DNA of 7,036 nt from Chloroflexota bacterium. Lineage in GTDB: Bacteria; Chloroflexota; Limnocylindria; Limnocylindrales; CSP1-4. The position numbers and the translations under genes were made by a program. The number at the start of each line of letters is the position of its first letter. The stretch's first letter is position 1. Shown here one piece after another: positions 5,361 through 7,036 of the stretch. The notes beneath the pieces are model-generated. The model was not told the DNA's origin and did not search any database. It saw nothing but the letters and a program-made list of their open reading frames with translations. The stretch is from contig VGPE01000148.1 of the NCBI GenBank assembly GCA_016875645.1, positions 1 to 7,036 of the forward strand, read 5' to 3'.

Positions 5361-7036
5361 GGGCGGGCTCCTTGGAGAGCAGTGCCTTGAGCTCGTCGGC
5401 CATCGCCGGGAGCGACGCGAGGTCCACCCGCATTCCGTCGCGCTCCCGCCGAACCACGCAGTTCACGCCGGCCCACTCGGGGTTCGTCTCCGCGAAATCG
5501 AGGCGACTGTGGGCGCCGCGGCTCTCCGTGCGCAGGCGCGCGCTGCGCGCGATGGCCTCGGAGACGATGAGCAGGTTGCGCAGCTCGAAGACAAGGTTCC
5601 AGCCCGGGTTGTAGGCGGGCCCGCCCTGCGCGCGCAGACCGTTCCAGCGCTCACCCAGCGCGGCGATGCGGACCGCGGCCTCGGCGAGGTCTTCGTCGAT
5701 CCGGAAGATGCCCACCAGCGACTCCATCGTGGCCTGGAGGTCCTCGTGGAGGCGATATGGGTCTTCCCCGTCGGCCCGCCGCAGCGGTGCGAGCAACTCA
5801 TCCGCCGCGCGCCGGACCTGGTACGGCGAGAGGTGTGGCTCAGCCCGGTCGCGCCGCGCCAGCTCGGCTGCCGCCGCCCCGGCGCGGCGCCCGAACACCA
5901 GCAGATCCGAGAGTGAGTTCCCACCGAGGCGGTTCGAGCCGTGCATCCCGCCCGCCACCTCGCCCGCGGCGAACAGCCCGGGCACGGTGGTGGCGCCCGT
6001 GTCCGCATCCACCTTCACGCCGCCCATCATGTAGTGCATGGTGGGGCCGACCTCCATCGGCCCGGCCGTGATGTCGACGTCGGCGAGCGACTTGAACTGG
6101 TCGTACATCGAGGGCAGCTTGCGGCGCACCCGCTCGGCGGGCAGGTAGCTGATGTCGAGGAACACGCCCCCGTGCGGGGAGCCGCGACCCTCGCGAACCT
6201 CGGTGAAGATCGCCCGCGCGACGTTGTCCCGGGTGGAGAGCTCGGGCGGCTGCCGCGCGTCCGTCTGGCGGCCGGCCGTGAGTGCCTCCACCCAGCGGCG
6301 CGCCTCGGCGTCGGTCTCCGCGTACTCGTGGCGGCGCTCCTCGGGCAGGTACTTCCACATGAAGCGCTCGCCGTCCCGGTTGCGCAGGATGCCGCCTTCG
6401 CCGCGCACGGCCTCGGTGACGAGCAGGCCCCGGACGCCGGGCGGCCAGACCATACCGGTCGGATGGAACTGGACGAACTCCATGTCGATGAGCTCGGCGC
6501 CGGCGAGGTAGGCCAGCGCGTGGCCGTCACCGGAGTACTCCCACGAGTTCGAGGTCACGCGATACGCGCGGCCGATGCCCCCCGTGGCCAGGACGATGGC
6601 TCGCGCCGGGAAGGCGACCGGCCGGCCGTCGGCGCGCCAGTAGCCGAACGCGCCCGTGACGCGATCCTCGCGCCCGATGAGGCGGGTGATGGTGCACTCC
6701 ATGTACACCGACACCCCGGCCGCCACCACCCGGTCCTGGAGCGTACGGATCATCTCGAGGCCCGTCCGGTCACCAACATGCGCGAGCCGGGGGTAGGTGT
6801 GGCCACCGAAGGGCCGCTGGAGAATGCGCCCATCGCCGGTCCGGTCGAAGATCGCGCCCCACTCCTCCAATTCCCTGACGCGGTCCGCGGCCTCCTGGGC
6901 ATGCAGTTGCGCCATGCGCGGGTTGTTGAGGTACTTGCCGCCGACCATCGTGTCGCGGAAGTGGGTGCGCCAGGAGTCATCCGCGGCGACGTGCGCCAGC
7001 GACGCCGCAATCCCGCCCTCCGCCATGACCGTGTGG
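5353..7036 (-). CDS. Succinate dehydrogenase / fumarate reductase flavoprotein subunit, mycobacterial Sdh1 type, 5' end cut by the window edge
   Basis: Catalytic FAD subunit interconverting succinate and fumarate; 560 codons are visible. The first complete codon (7035-7033) is the His of HTVMAEGG, the covalent FAD attachment site, so the GxGxxG fold and true start lie beyond the window. The ATG at 7026 is internal. Counting that His as 1, active-site residues are H191 (FHPTG), T207-E208 (VTEAVRGEGG), R269 (STRDNVARAI), H334 (PTMHYMMGG) and R369 (SNRLGGNS). The stretches PHGGVFLDI, PSMYDQFK and ADVDIT with EVGPTMHY resemble M. tuberculosis Rv0248c rather than the classical SdhA encoded at 2273-525. 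Its length, allowing for the missing N-terminus, fits that family (about 600-650). It overlaps the iron-sulfur gene by 8 bases. The membrane anchor expected for this type would be upstream, outside the window. No frameshift or missing catalytic residue is seen. Confidence 0.94.
   Translation of the reverse strand, partial: HTVMAEGGIAASLAHVAADDSWRTHFRDTMVGGKYLNNPRMAQLHAQEAADRVRELEEWGAIFDRTGDGRILQRPFGGHTYPRLAHVGDRTGLEMIRTLQDRVVAAGVSVYMECTITRLIGREDRVTGAFGYWRADGRPVAFPARAIVLATGGIGRAYRVTSNSWEYSGDGHALAYLAGAELIDMEFVQFHPTGMVWPPGVRGLLVTEAVRGEGGILRNRDGERFMWKYLPEERRHEYAETDAEARRWVEALTAGRQTDARQPPELSTRDNVARAIFTEVREGRGSPHGGVFLDISYLPAERVRRKLPSMYDQFKSLADVDITAGPMEVGPTMHYMMGGVKVDADTGATTVPGLFAAGEVAGGMHGSNRLGGNSLSDLLVFGRRAGAAAAELARRDRAEPHLSPYQVRRAADELLAPLRRADGEDPYRLHEDLQATMESLVGIFRIDEDLAEAAVRIAALGERWNGLRAQGGPAYNPGWNLVFELRNLLIVSEAIARSARLRTESRGAHSRLDFAETNPEWAGVNCVVRRERDGMRVDLASLPAMADELKALLSKEPAHA
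5361..5373 (-). promoter_or_regulatory. Ribosome binding site inside the flavoprotein gene fixing the iron-sulfur start
   Basis: AAGGAG at 5373-5368 lies 7 bases before the ATG at 5360, within the last codons of the flavoprotein gene. Because the stop (5355-5353) lies just past this ATG, ribosomes ending the flavoprotein can restart at once. This would keep the two subunits in equal amounts. It is the cleanest Shine-Dalgarno in the window. Confidence 0.75.

Noticed and set aside
3189..5390. 733-residue open frame on the plus strand spanning idh, the spacer and the right-hand iron-sulfur gene
   Set aside because: It is antisense to two clear genes and the spacer, low in complexity (Arg, Ala, Gly, Val, Asp rich), with no recognisable motif. 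Long antisense frames are expected at this GC content.

Overview
The window is GC-rich and almost fully coding, with every recognisable gene on the minus strand. It holds core energy metabolism: parts of two different succinate dehydrogenase / fumarate reductase systems with an isocitrate dehydrogenase gene between them. The closest relatives I recognise by motif are the Sdh1 and Sdh2 enzymes of mycobacteria and other actinobacteria. Base composition, tight gene packing and a probable leaderless promoter suggest an actinobacterium or a similar high-GC lineage such as some Chloroflexota. I cannot name the organism.

Reading in the direction of transcription (right to left): (1) 7036-5353, a flavoprotein subunit of the mycobacterial Sdh1 type, cut by the right edge exactly at its covalent-FAD histidine. 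(2) 5360-4578, its iron-sulfur partner, overlapping by 8 bases. The membrane anchor of this enzyme is not in the window. (3) 4577-4122, a 456-base non-coding stretch with a strong hairpin just after the stop codon, five degenerate copies of a short direct repeat spaced 72, 72, 53 and 72 bases, several small hairpins, and a -10-like hexamer 7 bases before the next ATG. (4) 4121-3096, isocitrate dehydrogenase. (5) 3048-525, sdhC, sdhD and sdhA of a classical four-subunit, probably di-heme succinate:quinone oxidoreductase. (6) 511-1, sdhB, cut by the left edge.

Isocitrate dehydrogenase makes 2-oxoglutarate in the TCA cycle, and SdhCDAB takes electrons from succinate into the quinone pool. The gaps from idh through sdhB are 47, 14, 5 and 13 bases, so idh-sdhC-sdhD-sdhA-sdhB looks like one operon driven from the repeat-bearing spacer. 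The upstream Sdh1-type pair would be a second succinate/fumarate enzyme, probably used under different redox conditions.

I see no defence system, mobile element, CRISPR array or RNA gene. The protein families are all known. The least explained items are the 72-base-period repeats, the pairing of two unlike succinate dehydrogenases around idh, and the mixed cofactor pocket of the isocitrate dehydrogenase.
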